This document shows, in pieces, positions 1 through 13,500 of a stretch of 64,000 bases of DNA. Origin of the DNA: Adiantum capillus-veneris (taxonomy: Eukaryota; Streptophyta; Polypodiopsida; Polypodiales; Pteridaceae). The stretch is from contig CM043953.1 in assembly GCA_014529385.2 (NCBI GenBank), forward strand, positions 113,275,549 through 113,339,548, in the 5' to 3' direction. A model generated the notes under the pieces. That model did not search any database. It was not told where the DNA came from and saw nothing but the letters and a program-made list of their open reading frames with translations. Position 1 is the stretch's first letter, and each line of letters opens with the position of its first letter. The position numbers and the translations under genes are program-made.

Positions 1-550
1 GACCCCGTGTTATATATTGTTGTGGAAATGCATCCCTAAAAGAGGGATTGGTTTCTTTCACGTGCAGCATGATGTCATTATGCCCACCATCACTTGTTGT
101 CATCCCAAGATGCTTAGCTTCTCCTATATAAGAGGTCTACTTGTGAATAATGCAAGTTATGTCTACTTTGTAAATACTAGTTCTTTAGTGTTTCTACTTT
201 TATTGCGTACTAGCATGAGTTTCCACTACAAATGGTTTGTGTGCATCCATTATAGCTAGTAAGGGAGATTAGCTATATTGACATTGATAATGCTATATCG
301 CCCCAAATCAGAAGATACATCATAGGTCTTGGCATAATATCGAAAGACTGGATTGATGAGCCTTTCAGTGATCATGTGGAAAGCGTAATGAAGTGCTATT
401 TGAAAATATTTGACAACCGGCTGACAAAACATATTCAATTGAAAACTTGCAAGTTGCATTGCCTCAATCAACTTCAAAAGGAAGAGTTATCAGGAACATA
501 TTAACAAGAATAGCCGAGGGCATTCATCAAAAAATGCAATCCAGAAGGGA

Positions 551-581
<31 letters not shown>

Positions 582-850
582 GGTGCAGTGCATAATACGT
601 TGACAGAAAGTCCCTTTTAGCTCCAATACGACAGCACTCAAAAATCCCAATGTATAAATAATTGAAATGGGGGCATCTACAATAAAGTCAATCAACCACC
701 ACAAAATGCAGGCTGAAGAAGCGAATAAACAAAGGTGCATAACGAAGGTGCGTAGTTTGAGAAATCAGGACGCTGTTTAAAAGAGGCAAAGGTTGTCATT
801 GTTGATTGATGTACCATGAAGTACACCCATAAATATCATTCATCAACCAC
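1..850. other. Flank beyond the 3' end of TDP2; no gene recognised
   Basis: No open frame here resembles a protein family I know, and no RNA gene is visible. Base composition is ordinary. The one clear structure is a short (AG)n tract at 551-577. This stretch lies downstream of the last TDP2 exon, on the gene's strand. Confidence 0.5.
551..577. repeat. (AG)n microsatellite
   Basis: About 13 perfect AG units in a row. Several other AG/CT tracts occur in the window (18214-18285, 25723-25797, 28369-28400, 52419-52460); this one lacks the flanking sequence shared by some of those. Confidence 0.9.
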
Positions 851-883
851 CTTTAATTTGTTCCAGGAAGCCAGCCTTCTTCT

Positions 884-906
884 TTTATTCCCAAAACTTC
901 TTTATT
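884..906 (-). promoter_or_regulatory. Two candidate poly(A) signals for TDP2
   Basis: Read on the minus strand, AATAAA occurs at 906-901 and again at 889-884, within a short tandem duplication of about 17 bp. They lie about 350 bp past the TDP2 stop codon, a normal 3' UTR length for a plant gene. Plant poly(A) signals are loose, so this is only a candidate. Confidence 0.35.
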
Positions 907-1254
907 CCCAAAACTTCGCATGCATTCTTCAAAATTTGCCCTTCGAAGCGACCGCTGCAAGGCGAAAGGGATTTCATTGGGCGAAATTGGGTTAGAAAGC
1001 GATGTACCCTCAGAGAGATAATGGCTTCCCAGTAAGCCTGCTGCCTGTACACACAAAAGACTCCACAAAATAGGGCAGAATGAAGGCTAGAAGCTAAAAG
1101 AGTTTCTTTCACCTAAATCCAACGTTGAAGGCTTGACGGATAGCTTCATGGAAGCTAACACTAAGAAAGAGGAAGAGCCCTCTTTGGGCTCCGAAGCAAC
1201 TAATTCACAGACTTCATTAGAATCTGGCTCATCTCATTACTAGTCCTGACTTTT

Positions 1255-1512
1255 TTACAACTGCTCTTTTTGAATAACCTTCAGCAGCAGCCCAAAATGA
1301 TCGCTTGGTAGCACAGGTAGTTTCACCTTTTGAGCCTGTTTCTTTGCTTTTATTTCTTTCTCAAACATTACTCCAGGAATGGGTTTTGTTCCAACCATTT
1401 CAATGCTCTCAAGGTTGAAATCTTGCAAGCGACAAAATATCCTATCCAAACGCTTTCGCAGCCGACTCCCAGTGAGCAAAGGATTCTGTTTGCTATCATA
1501 CGTCAAGCCCTC
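1255..1512 (-). CDS. TDP2: TDP2 coding exon 5 (RLDRIF and SDH motifs, stop)
   Basis: Coding part is 258 bp, with 85 residues and a TAA at 1257-1255. It contains TYDSKQNP, the RLDRIFCR strand, a Lys-rich insert, and LPSDHFGLL with the general acid/base His of the EEP family near the C terminus. The acceptor is CTGACAG|GAG. The end point agrees with the family, where the SDH motif lies within about 15 residues of the terminus. Confidence 0.93.
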   Translation of the reverse strand, partial: EGLTYDSKQNPLLTGSRLRKRLDRIFCRLQDFNLESIEMVGTKPIPGVMFEKEIKAKKQAQKVKLPVLPSDHFGLLLKVIQKEQL

Positions 1513-4500
1513 CTGTCAGATAAATGAAGCATTCCATCAGCAGATGTTTAGAATTGGCCAAAAGCCCAATTTAAGTCTAAAAATACGGACACCAATACCT
1601 CGTTGGGCCGTAAGGTCACCCAGGCATCACACCAGTCTGCTGGAAGTGGTGGAGCACCATCCAACTTGTCATCCCAGTTCATATCTCCACCGAACACAAC
1701 ATTCCGATGACCCATCAAGGTATTAAGAGCTTGCTTTGCCTGAGATACACGCTCCGGACTAAACATTTGATCCCAAGTCGGGGGAGCCGGACATGGACTT
1801 TCCAGGTGTGTCGTTGCAATAACAAGCTGTGCGCCTCCACCTGCATCCGTTTCTGCAATGCAGAGCTCTCTACCCATCACTGAGTTGTTGTAAGACTTCC
1901 TTTGAAATGATACACTATCTACTTTGCTAAGCTGCAAACACACACACACACACAAGACAAGCTTAGCTTTGAAGGATCAAAAGGAGATAAGGTAGCAAAC
2001 GCCAGAATACAATAACCACCCAAAACTCTCACCAAGAGACAAAAATAAGCTCTTTTGCCTGCCATTCCAGGTGGTACCGAGCACTTGTACCGGCCCCACC
2101 ATGACGAGCACTGGAACAAGCCATAAATAGCTGGAGTAACCTCCTGCACAAACCCCCAATATGATCAGAAACAAGCATTCAAACTCAACTGTAGATTGTC
2201 TGCCCTCTATATGAATCAGCAGAAAAAGAAAGATGTTACTTTTGCACGCGACGTACATTAAATACAAGACATGATGTTATATACCTAGATGAATCCAGGA
2301 TAAGCCCAAATTCACCCTTTAAAGGAAAGGGCAAGGTATAGACCCATGGTAGACACCCACAAGACAATATAACCATCAGCTCCATCATGCTTAGTATTGA
2401 CTAAATATCACGACATCCCCAATAACGTCGTCAGTGTCCAATAGTGGGTGTAGAACGAGGTACTAACATACACGCTGTCGGGGGATTTTACGTTCGATTA
2501 GTGAGTCGCGTCAGCACCGGGCTGTTGGCTGTGAAAAATTCTTGAGAGAAAGATGCATGACATAAGAGAATATGGTACAAGGATCACTTAGGAGACCTTA
2601 AATTGATATAACTAATGAATGCAAAAGCTGAATACAAAAGACTGCGTTGCAATAGACACTGTGTGCTCTTAAATCTGCCGAGATCTTGAGCGGAAGCATG
2701 GATACCAAAGCCTTACTTGATTCAGCTCCCTTCCCTTGCTTTTCTCCACCACCTTCACGAGCACTAGCTTCACCGTCACTTGCTTCGGTCTTCTTTGAAC
2801 TCAAGCGAACCTTTGAAAACTGCTAAAAATCAGCGTCTCTAACGACATAACTTTGCCAAGGTATTCCTTCTTATGATCGACCTACAGCAACTTGCTTGAC
2901 CTTAGGAACCTCGAGCAAAAAAAATCAGGTACGCTCGTCTCTGCAAATGCCACCTCGCCCTTACAGCACCCTCCTTGCAACTGCTCGTAGCCTCAAAGCC
3001 CACAACCTTGCTCGTCCCAACGTCACCCGCCGCTCATCGGCTTCACAACAACCGGCTACGCTCCTTGAACTAATTATGTTGAAGCCCTCGTCAAATTAAG
3101 CTTTCTTAACGACGTCCTCTCCTCCTGGCCGCCCTCAAACAGTACGTGCTATAGCTCGCCTGGCTCGTGCTCCCTTCAACACCCAACCTCGCTCTCTGCC
3201 TTCACTTGCCGACTCGTCAGCTGCCCAAAAAAAAAAAACCCGTCAACTCTCCTGCTGCAAGTGTCCTGCTCGAGGATTGCCAACCTCTCCAATTTGCTCT
3301 CGTCTGATCACACATCCGCCCCCAAATAGTACGCTGGTGTTTCTTTTCTGCTCGTAAATGGCCTGCAACTCGGCCCCGTCTCGGCCCTCAACAACTCGGC
3401 TAATGGCTTTGACCCACCCTTGGTATAGCCTCTTGTTCATAGCTTGATGCCTTGCTCTGCCGCTCCTCCTTGTCACGTGACACATCCAACCGTATGTGTC
3501 CGTGGACAAGCTACAACATGACCAAGGTTCAGTTCAATCAAGTCAGTCTAGAATAGGAAGTGATCTAGCACTTTTGTGAGTCTGTTCGCAGACCGTGCAT
3601 GTCCAGACACTTAGATTAGATGCATATCCTCTGGTTGCACACAGCATGATCATCAGCATTACCCTCAGAATCCATCAAGAGCATTTTCCAGTGCACAAAA
3701 CCTATTTTCCCTACTTTTGACATTTTTCACTTATTATTTTAAGTGACTTTTGTTGGGAAACTCGGTAGGGCAAAATGGGTAAGATAATATATAAGAAAAC
3801 CAGCGCTAGCATTATCTGGCAAAAGAGCATGCAGTGCATAGGCAAGAGTCTTGCAACAGGCACATCCCTCTCTTTCAAGCAAGAACCCTTGGCGTTTTTC
3901 ACGAAGAACCTCAGCGTTTTGTCAACCACCAACCTCAGCGTTTTTCAGCCTTGGACAGCGCTATTGCAGGCAGCCCCTGTAGCAGCGTTTTCATGTTAGG
4001 TGCAGCGGAATGAATGTTTGAACTTTGAGTCCTCCAAACTGTGCTCAAGGTTCCTTTTGTTCTTATGGAAGGGACAACCTTCCGTTCTTAATGAGAGAGT
4101 GCAATGATCACAAACAAAGTGAATGGACACTGTGCGTGCAAGTGTATGAGACTGAGAGATAGAGAGAGAAGAGAATACGACACCAGAGACGTTGTAAAAC
4201 CCTCCTCCGAAGGCCCCACTCTCTATGGCAAGAGCGGTCTACTATTGATTGCACAAATCTCTACAATGCTTGGACTTGCCGCCGACGATGTCGACGACAA
4301 TGAGGACGACGACGAGACAGGCAAACGAAAATCGCTAGAGGCTGAAATCTGCTGAATTCTGACTCTATGTCGGTGACGATGTCGATGACAACGATGCGAC
4401 GACGACCTGCTGAAAACGCAGATGCTGAAATCTGTGTTTTCCGGGCTGAAAATGTAAACCTTGCGGAAATTGACCGTGCGGCGAAGAACTGCTGCGGGAA

Positions 4501-7500
4501 GGTGAGATCTGCGAGGTTCGGGACTTGATCTGCGGTGTCTAAGGGCTGAAAACTGAAAACGCTGGGGGTTCTTGGGGTTCCGTCGCGGAGAATCTGCAAA
4601 ACGCTAGGGTGTGAAGCAGATGCAAAAACGCTAGGGCTGAAAATCTATTGATGTCGCCAGTTGTCTTGCAAATGCAAAACGCTAGGCTGATCTGCTGTGT
4701 CTTAACGACGCCGGGGCTGATCTACTGTGCTCAAATCGCCAAGGCTGATCTGATGCAAAAACGCTAGGTCTTCTGTGTAGAAAACGCCAGAGTAGTCGCA
4801 AGGGCTGGTCTTGCTGAGAAGTTGCCTGTTGAGCAAGGTGCTCCTGCTGCCTCTTCTGCCAATTAGTGCTAGTCTAGGTTTGCTTATATACAAACTTACT
4901 CAATTTGCCCTACCTACTTTCCAACAAAAGTCACTTAAAAATAATTAAGTGAAAAATGTCAAAAATTGGAAAAATAGGCTAAATACACTCGAAAATTCCC
5001 CTAAAGGATTTTGATGGATTCTGATGAAAATGCTTATGATCATGCTGTGTGCAACCGGCGAATATGCATCTACACTGAGTGTCTGGAAATGCACGGTCTG
5101 CGAACAGACTCACAAAAGTGCCAAATCACTTCCTATTCTAAACTGACTTGACTGAACTGAACCCTGATCATGTTGTAGCTTGTCCACGGACACAGAGGGT
5201 TGAATGTGTCATGTGACATCCCCTCCTTTTCAAAGTAAGGTACTGGTACCGAACTGTATGGCGTCGAGGGAGATCGCCAATAGCATCCGGAATCCTGGAA
5301 GGGACTCTTCGCCGGCCCACTCTGATGTGTGGGTCGTGCAGTACTTGAACTTCATAAAGGTCTGCAACGCTTGCTTCTTTGGGTCGCGCCGAAAGCGACA
5401 CAAAGTCTTCTATGGCTCCTTCAATGTTTCAACTTTGTCGAGAGTCATGCTTCTTTCTTCTTCAAGAATCTCCACAGTTGAAACTTCCTGAAACATTTCG
5501 AACACAAAACCATGAACATAACTATTCCATGTAAAATGAGTGGAAAAAATCTTGTCTTCCTCAAAGACTGTGCATGCAAATGTAGATGAACAAATAGACG
5601 GAGTGCCAAACCGTTCACCACACACACGCAAAAAATGAGATCGAATCTCTCTCTTCTGATCTAAATCAATCAATTGTGGCAATGCACAACGGAAATGTCC
5701 ATGCTAGGTGTTCATACTTTCATGTGCTCTTTCTACAACTCTGTCGTGCCAAGGAAGAGACATGGAATGTGGCTTCCTTACATACATACTTTGCAGCTTT
5801 TCATGAATCATCCGCATACATTCGTGCTCATTCATGAGTGAAACGTGCTCAACGTACAATATGTCATGCCTAGGAAAAGGGATCACATAAAGACGCTGAC
5901 TAAAATACAGGAAGCGATCACGAATGAAACACTCGTACAATGCGTGCGTACTAATCATGCGAACACATAATACTTCCTGTGAGGGTTCTTTAGACCTAGG
6001 TTCAAGAACCAAGATCGGTTCTTCCTGAAGGGGTTCTTTGGACCTCGACTCGAAAAGCCAAGATCGGTTCTTCATGATTGATCGAATCTGCAATGAGGTT
6101 AGCTTCACTAAAGAAAGTATCAACTAACACATCATCCTTGTGAACAATCACATCATCTTCATGAAAATCCTCATGCTTGTGAGAAAACACATCTTGATCA
6201 TCATGGAAATCATCATGCTTGTCAATGTTATCCAAATCATCATGCTCATCATTATCATTCAAATCATCATGCAAATCATTGTCATTCAAATCATCATGCT
6301 TATCATCATGCAAATCCTGTGTGTCATGCTTGGGAGAAGAAGAGACCGAGAGAGTCTCCGTCTCCTGAATCTCTTGCATCTGTGCCTGCCCTTGAGAAAT
6401 GAGTCGCAAGAACTCTTGCATCTGTCGGTCACTCTCTTCTTGTCTTGCTTTGGCTGCCTTTCTTTTTGTTTTTCTTTCTGCGTGTCTTGCTTCGCGTTCG
6501 CGTTCTAACTTCATGTCCATCACCATCTTGTCGAAAGCCTCCATAGGAGTTAGTGCAATCCTTGACGTAGATGGGGAAGGGGGAGGTCTTGAGGTTCTTG
6601 CGGTTCTTCTTTTGCTTGCGATCTGAGTTCGAGAAGGATCTTCTCTTCACCCGAGTTCTACTCTTTTCTGCAGGCGCAACCTCACGTCGATTGGCCGGCC
6701 ACTAAGTGCACGGTCCGCTCTCAATGAGTGAAAAGAGGCACAAGGGGAGGCTGGACGAGCCCTTCTTTCTTGGGATTCGTGTCACTCTTCAAAAACACGA
6801 TTAGGAATCGACACGCCCAAGCGAACTTGGGTTCGTGCGACCGCAACAAGCAAAAACATTTCTTGTGATTCTTGTGGTTCTTTCCTTTAGTGATACAAAA
6901 CACTGCCAAAGCTTTGATACCAATGTAAGGTGCGTGCAAGTGTATCAGACTGAGAGATAGAGAGAGAAGAGAATACGGCACCAGAGACGTTGTAAAACCC
7001 TCCTCTGAAGGCCCCACTCTCTATGGCGAGAGCGGTCTACTATTGATTGCACAAATCTCTACAATGCTTGGACTTGCCGACGATGTCGACAACGATGAGG
7101 ACGACGACGAGACGGGCTGAAAACTGAAATCGCTAAGGGCTGAAATCTGCAAATCTTTATCTGCTGAATTCTGATTCTATGTCGGTGACGATGTCGATGA
7201 CAACGATGCGACAACGACGTGCTGAAATCTGTGTTTTCCGGGCTGAAAATGTAAACCTTGCGGAAACTGACCGTGCGGCGAGGAACTGCTGCGGGAAGGT
7301 GAGATCTGCGAGGTTCGGGACTTGATCTGCGGTGTCTAAGGGCTGAAAACTGAAAACGCTGGGGGTTCTTGGGGTTCCGTCGCGGAGAATCTGCAAAACG
7401 CTAGGGTATGAAGCAGATGCAAAAACGCTAGGGCTGAAAATTTGCTGCTGTCACCGGTTGTCCTGCAAATGCAAAACGCTAGGCTGATCTGCTGTGTCTT

Positions 7501-10500
7501 GACGATGCCAGGGCTGATCTGCTGTGCACAAATCACCAAGGCTGATCTGATGCAAAAACGCTAGGTCTAATGTGGAGAAAACGCCAGAGTAGTCGCGGGG
7601 GTTGGTCTGTTGAGAAGTTGCCTATTGAGCAAGGTGCTCCTGCTTCCTCTTCTGCCAACTAGTGCTAGTCTAGGTTTGCTTATATACACACTTACTCAAT
7701 TTGTCCTACCTAATTTCAACAAAAGTCACTTAAAAATAATAAGTGAAAAAAGTCAAAAATAGGAAAAATAGGCTAAATACACTGGAAAATTCCCCTGATG
7801 GATTCTGATGGGAATGCTTATGATCATGTTGTGTGCAACCAGAGGATATGCATCTACACTAAGTGTCTAGACATGCACTGTCTGCGATCAGACTCACAAA
7901 AGTGCCAGATCACTTCCTATTCTAGACTGACTTGACTGAATTGAACCCTGATCATGCTGTAGCTTGTCCACGGACACATAGGGTTGGATGTGTCACGTGA
8001 CATTTCAAGCAAGCCATTTCAATGTTTTCAGGACCAGCAAGACAACGTTTTTCAAGAACTGTAGCCAGCGTTTTTCAAAGACAGCAGAGCAACGTTTCAA
8101 GACAACAAGACTAGCGTTTTAAGGACAACAACGACAGCATTTTGTGGCAGCAGATCAGCCCCGTCGTCAACAGTTGCAGATTCGCAAAGCATTTCCAAGC
8201 ATTCAATTTTCAGCCTTAGTATCATCGGCCTCGACATAGCATCACTTAGCTTTGCATCAACACCTTGTACCAGATTGTGCAATCAATAGCATAGACCGCT
8301 CTCGCCATCGAGAGTAGGGCCCTTGGAGGAGGGTTTGACAACTTGTCTGGTGTCGTATTCTCTTCTCTCTCTATCTCTCAGTCTCAGCACCTTCATTCAC
8401 AATGTTTATCACATTTGTTTGTGATCACTTGCACTCTCTCACTAAAGAACACAAGGCTCTCCCTTCTCTAAGTAAAAGGAACCTTCAGCACAGTTCGGAG
8501 CACTCATCTTGAGCAAAGTTCAACATTCACTTTCGTTGCACCTTACATTGGTATCAGAGCTTTGGCAGTGTTTAATATCGCTCAAGGAAAGAACCACAGA
8601 ATTGTTTTTGCTTGTTGCGGTCGCATGTAAACCAAGTCCTCTTGGTCGTGTCGACTCCTTATCGTTTTCTTGAAGAGTGACAGGAAACCCAAGAAAGAAG
8701 GGCTTGTCCAGCCACCCCTTGTTTCTCTTTTTACTCATTGAGAGCAAACCGTGCACTTAGCGGCCGGCCAAACGACGTGAGGTGGAAAAAAGCAACCTTG
8801 GTGTGAGCGCAAGGCTGCCAGGGGGTGCGCCCACGGGAAAGAGAAGAGCTTGGGTGAAGAGAAGATCCTTCTCTAACACAGATTGCAAGCGAAAGAAGAA
8901 CCTCAAGACTCCAGAACCTCCAGAACCTCAAGAACTCAAGACCCCCCAAGAACCTCAAGACACTCAAGAACCAAGACCCACAAGAACCCAAGTTCCTCGT
9001 GAACTTTAGAGTCCAGACCCCAAGACTTCTATGGATATTCATCACCCGAAGCGGAATGGATACTTCGCATGGAGGTGGTGAGCATGGGAGAGACGCAGAA
9101 GAGTTTTCCCCACCAGGAGGTTTTTCTGACCCTCCCCCTTCCCCATCTACGCCAAGGATTGCAGTAACTCCTATGGAGGCTTTGGAACAGATGTTTATGG
9201 ACAAGAGGATAGAACTAGAAGCGCAACGCGCTGCATTGGAGCGTAAGCGCAAAGAAAGACAAGTAGCATGGGAGCAAAGAAAGGAGCAATTGGATCGTAA
9301 ACACACAGAAAGAAAGGCAGAAAGAAAAGCAGAAAAAGAAGTAGAAAGAAAGGCACACTTAGAGCGTGAGCGTGAGCCGGCCGAAGAAAGAATGACAGCC
9401 TTAGAGCGTAAGCACGAGCAATCACGCTTGGTGACCAAAGAAAGCCTAGCCGAATTCGATCGCAAGTGCGAAGAAAGACGGTTAGAGTATGAAGAGCAGA
9501 GCGCCGAGCAAATGAAAGAGTTGTTGCGACTTTTTTCTCATGTGCAAGCACAGATTGCAAAGAACCACGAGAAGGAGACTCTCTCGGTTTCTTCTTCTCC
9601 CAATCATGACACACAAGATTTGCATGATGATTTGGATGATGATGACAAGCATGATGAATTGCATGATAATGATGAGCATGATAATTTACAAGATCAAGAT
9701 GTGATTTCTCACAAGCATGATGATCTGCAAGACAACGATGTGATTGTTCACAAGAATGATGGTTCAGTTGATACTTTTTCTAGTGAAGCTAACCTCATTG
9801 CAAATTCGATCAATCACGAAGAACCAATCTTGGCTCTCGAGTCAAGGTCCAAGGAACCCCCGCAGGAAGATTCGATCAATCACAAAGAACCGATCTTGGC
9901 TCTCGAGTCAAGGTCCACAGACCACCCCCATGAAGTATTATGTGTACGAATGATTAGTCAGTACGCATTATTCGAGTGCTTCATTCGTGATGCTTTCCTA
10001 TATTTTAGTCATCGTCCTTATGTGATCCCTTTTCACAGGCATGACATATTGTTCAATGAGCACGATTCACTCATGAATGAGCACCGATGTATGCGGATTA
10101 CTCATGAAAAGATGAAATGTTTGCATTCAAGGAATTCACATTCCATGTCTCTTCCTTGGCATGACACAGTATCCGAAAGGGGACAGGAAGGATTGAGCAT
10201 TGCGCATAGGCATTTCCATTGTGTTTTGCCACAGTTGATTGATTTAGATTAGAAAGTCAAGATTTGACCCCATTGTTTGCGTATGTTTGATGAACGGTTT
10301 GGTACTCCGTCACTTTGTTCATTTGCATCGCATGCACAGGTTGTTCGAAGGAATAGTATTTTTCCAATCACTTTACATGGAATGGATATGTTCATGTTTT
10401 TGTGTTGGAAGTGGTTTCAGGAATTTTCATCCTCGGAGATTCTTGAAAAAGCTACACACATGACTATCAACGGAGTTCAAGCATTGAAGGAGCCACAGAA

Positions 10501-13500
10501 GACTTTGTCTCGCTTTCGGCGCGGCCCAAAGAAGCAAGCATTGTAGACATTTATGTAGTTCAAGTATCGCACGACCCGCGCATCCGAGTGGGCCGGCGAA
10601 GAGTCCTTTCCAGGATTCCAGACACTGTTGGCGATCTCCCTCGACGCCATACAGTTCGGTACCAGTACCTCACTTTGAAAAGGAGGGGATGTCACGTTAC
10701 ACATCCAACCCTATGTGTCCGTGGACAAGCTATAGCATGACCAAGGTTCAGTTCAATCAAGTCAGTCTAGAATAGAAAGTGATCTAGCACTTTTGTGAGT
10801 CTGTTCGAAGACCGTGCATGTCCAGACACTTAGATTACATGCATATCCTCTGGTTGCACACAGCATGATCGTCAGCATTACCATCAGAATCCATTAGGAG
10901 CATTTTCCAGTGCACAGAACCTATTTTCCCTATTTTTGACATTTTTCACTTATTATTTTTAAGTGACTTCTGTTGGGAAACTCGGTAGGACAAAATGAGT
11001 AAAATAATATATAAGAAAACCAGCGCTACCATTATCTTGCAAAAAGAGCAGGCAGTGCATAGGCAAGAGTCTTGCAGCAGGCACATCCCTCTCTCTCTCT
11101 CTCAACCAAGAACCCTCAGCGTTTTTCACCAAGAACCTCAGTGTCACGTTTGTGACTTAACTACATTACAATACTTACTCATTGATACAGATACGCGAAG
11201 TGCCATGCCAAGGAGGACCCCTGCGCTTGGATGGTCACACCCCTTCGCCCAAGAGACGTGCCTCTTCGCCAAAAGCCACACTCCTTCGACGAGACTGGTC
11301 ACACCCCTTCGCTCTACGGGTGCGACTCTTCGCCCAATGGTTGCAGCTCTTTGCCGAAAGGATGTGCCTTTACATCTAAAGTCATGTCTCTTTACCAAGA
11401 GATGTGTCTTTTCATTTATGTCTCTTCGTCTCCTATATAAGGAGCCCTTGAATCACACTTTGAATCAATCAATCAAACACAGAGTCTTCTGAGTCTCTCT
11501 TTGAGTTGAGCTCAGTTTCTTAAGTCTTAATCATGAGTTTAAGTACTTAATAAAGGATTAGTACCTAGAATCCTCACAGTGGTATCAGAGCAAAAAAAAT
11601 TCCCAGGACCCTACGGTTGTGAGCCTCTCACCCTTGACGCTACACTCTACCCCCCCCCCCCCCTCCCGACGTTGTATGGAATCGGAAGAACGGTGGCTTA
11701 CACACACATCTCGACATGAGGTAACATAAATTACTTATGTTCTCGTATAAAAAAATATAATACGGTCACCCAGAAACAGCAACATGGCTGTGTGCATATG
11801 TGATTCGCGTGCTGCTGCATGGATAAGAGGGGAAGTGTGTGCCTTTTCAAGTGCTAAGGAGTACCTGTGAACCTATGAGTACCCGTGAGCACCTCTTGAC
11901 GGACTTCCTACTCCGACGGGCTGAAATTTTAGGCGGGCTGCTTTGCACCCCTGCGCGGTGTCTCTTCGTTGGTGACTCTCCGCATGGTCCAATCCACCCA
12001 AAGGGCACCCGTCTCAAGGGGCATCCTCAGCACAGCCAGCCATCAATGGCAACTCTTCGTCACGAAACGCTACACAAGGCAATAGAAAAGGCTGCGCTGC
12101 AAATTCTGCCCAGCCAGCGTAAGTTTTATTAACAACCGGCGCTGAATTTAATAAGAGGGCCACCCTTTAAAATTTTTAAGGGCCTTGGCCGGCCATCCAA
12201 TTAACTTAAGTGGGCACCCCTTGGGTACCAAATCTTTAAAAGAATAAAGATTACAAGCCAGCGAAACAGCCAGCGCTATGGGCAATTGCAACCAACGTGC
12301 GTACAATCCGCCGCCCCCTCTTCACCCAATTCTCCGCCCTCTGCAGTCTGGCCTTCGCCTAGTGCGCAGGGGGGATTCCTCGCCATCATGGCCGACGACG
12401 CTTTCGACGTTCCAGTGCCCTATCTCTCGTACATAGACGAGATTCCCGACGCCATTTTGCCGTCGCACCCGCTCCCGGCACCATAGCTAATTTTTATTTC
12501 GGATACTCTAGAGCCCGAACAATTGGCCATCCCCGAACCAGAGATTATTATAATTCCGAACTCTCCAGAACCCGTTCCAAAAGCCGTTCCAGAACCCTTC
12601 CCTGCACCTGTTCCCGTACCACAGGCCGTGCCGGTCCAGCAGGAATATTTACTTTACGTCACGCACCGCCACGAGAAACAGTCCCAGACTTGGGTGGTGT
12701 GGCATATTTTTCTAACCTGCGAACCTCAACATCTTCAGCATTACGAGTTTCTCCTTGGGCGTTACTCCCATCTTGCCTACACACTGACAGAGTGCAGAGT
12801 AGACGTAGTCGACAATATTATATCCCTTCAGCCCCTGGTACGTGTTCACAGCGAGTTACGCACCCCTTCATGGGACAAATTCTGGCACTCCATTCGCAAA
12901 GCATTTGAACCTGCGAATGCGGACTTTCATGCCCGGTCTGCTCTCCTCTGCTTTCATCACAGAGTTCCAAAGGCTAACTCTGGAGATAGAGACCTTCAGT
13001 TCCTCGGATAAACTACATAGTTTTATCGACGGACTCGAACCCAACCTGAAGGATATGTGCAAAAGTTTAACCCAACTACATTGGATGCTGCCATTGCTTA
13101 TGTCGAACGGCTTGGAGACGATAGCCGTCCAACACGGACCACATTCTGGGCAATCGGTCTTCAACCAGTGGCCGCTTTCCTCAATGTGGTCACCCAAGCA
13201 ACTTTAACCCTAATCGGCGCTCACTACACCAGCCTCGGTCTTCTGGACAACAATTTTCTAGACAACAGTCTTTTCGGCCTCCGTTCTCTGGACAAGCAGC
13301 AGCATCATATAACGGTTCCTCTTCCGACAACAACAATCGAAATCGAGGACAGTTTCAGTCCGACCGCCGACGTAACGGCCGTCGTAATGGCTCAAGAGAA
13401 CAACGAGCCTCTTCATCGACTCACTCCACCTTTCAGCCAGTAGCACAGGATTGTGCACAATTTGTGGTGGATCACATAGGTGGTATGTATGCCCGAAGCG

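Larger units (their letters stand above)
3994..8002 (-). mobile_element. L1: second copy of the L family, inserted in the L2 LTR
   Basis: A minus-strand element: 5' LTR 6924-8002, primer site 6911-6922, interior 5219-6923, polypurine tract 5219-5231, 3' LTR 3994-5218. It is flanked by the 5-bp duplication TTTCA (3989-3993 and 8003-8007), so both ends are whole. Its LTRs differ by a few percent where I compared them and differ in length near one end, which suggests an old insertion of perhaps one to a few million years. The coding part carries a few breaks. No pol genes are present. Confidence 0.8.
3471..11141 (+). mobile_element. L2: LTR element without gag/pol, interrupted by L1
   Basis: The 5' LTR is in two pieces (3471-3993 and 8003-8547) because L1 is inserted in it. 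Next come an initiator-Met tRNA primer site (8549-8560), an ORF (8999-10252), a second conserved segment (10277-10546), a polypurine tract (10678-10689) and the first 452 bp of a 3' LTR (10690-11141), where a chromovirus begins. The LTR starts TGTCACG and ends CCTTACA, about 1.07 kb whole. No reverse transcriptase, integrase or gag-like domain is visible, so it looks like a non-autonomous family moved by other elements. It is incomplete at its right end. Confidence 0.75.

Noticed and set aside
17-740. Small ORFs at the left edge (80, 73 and 79 codons)
   Set aside because: No domain, mixed strands, and lengths expected by chance in AT-rich DNA.
2598-2804. Minus-strand ORF with an Lys/Glu/Gly-rich start inside the TDP2 intron, considered as an extra TDP2 exon
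   Set aside because: Exons 2 and 3 already join in frame across a conserved motif; an added exon here would split F-Q-E-V.
8731-9614. Minus-strand ORFs of 244 and 139 codons opposite the L2 ORF
   Set aside because: Low-complexity Arg/Ser/Leu translations that mirror the charged helix of the plus-strand ORF; no support from L1.
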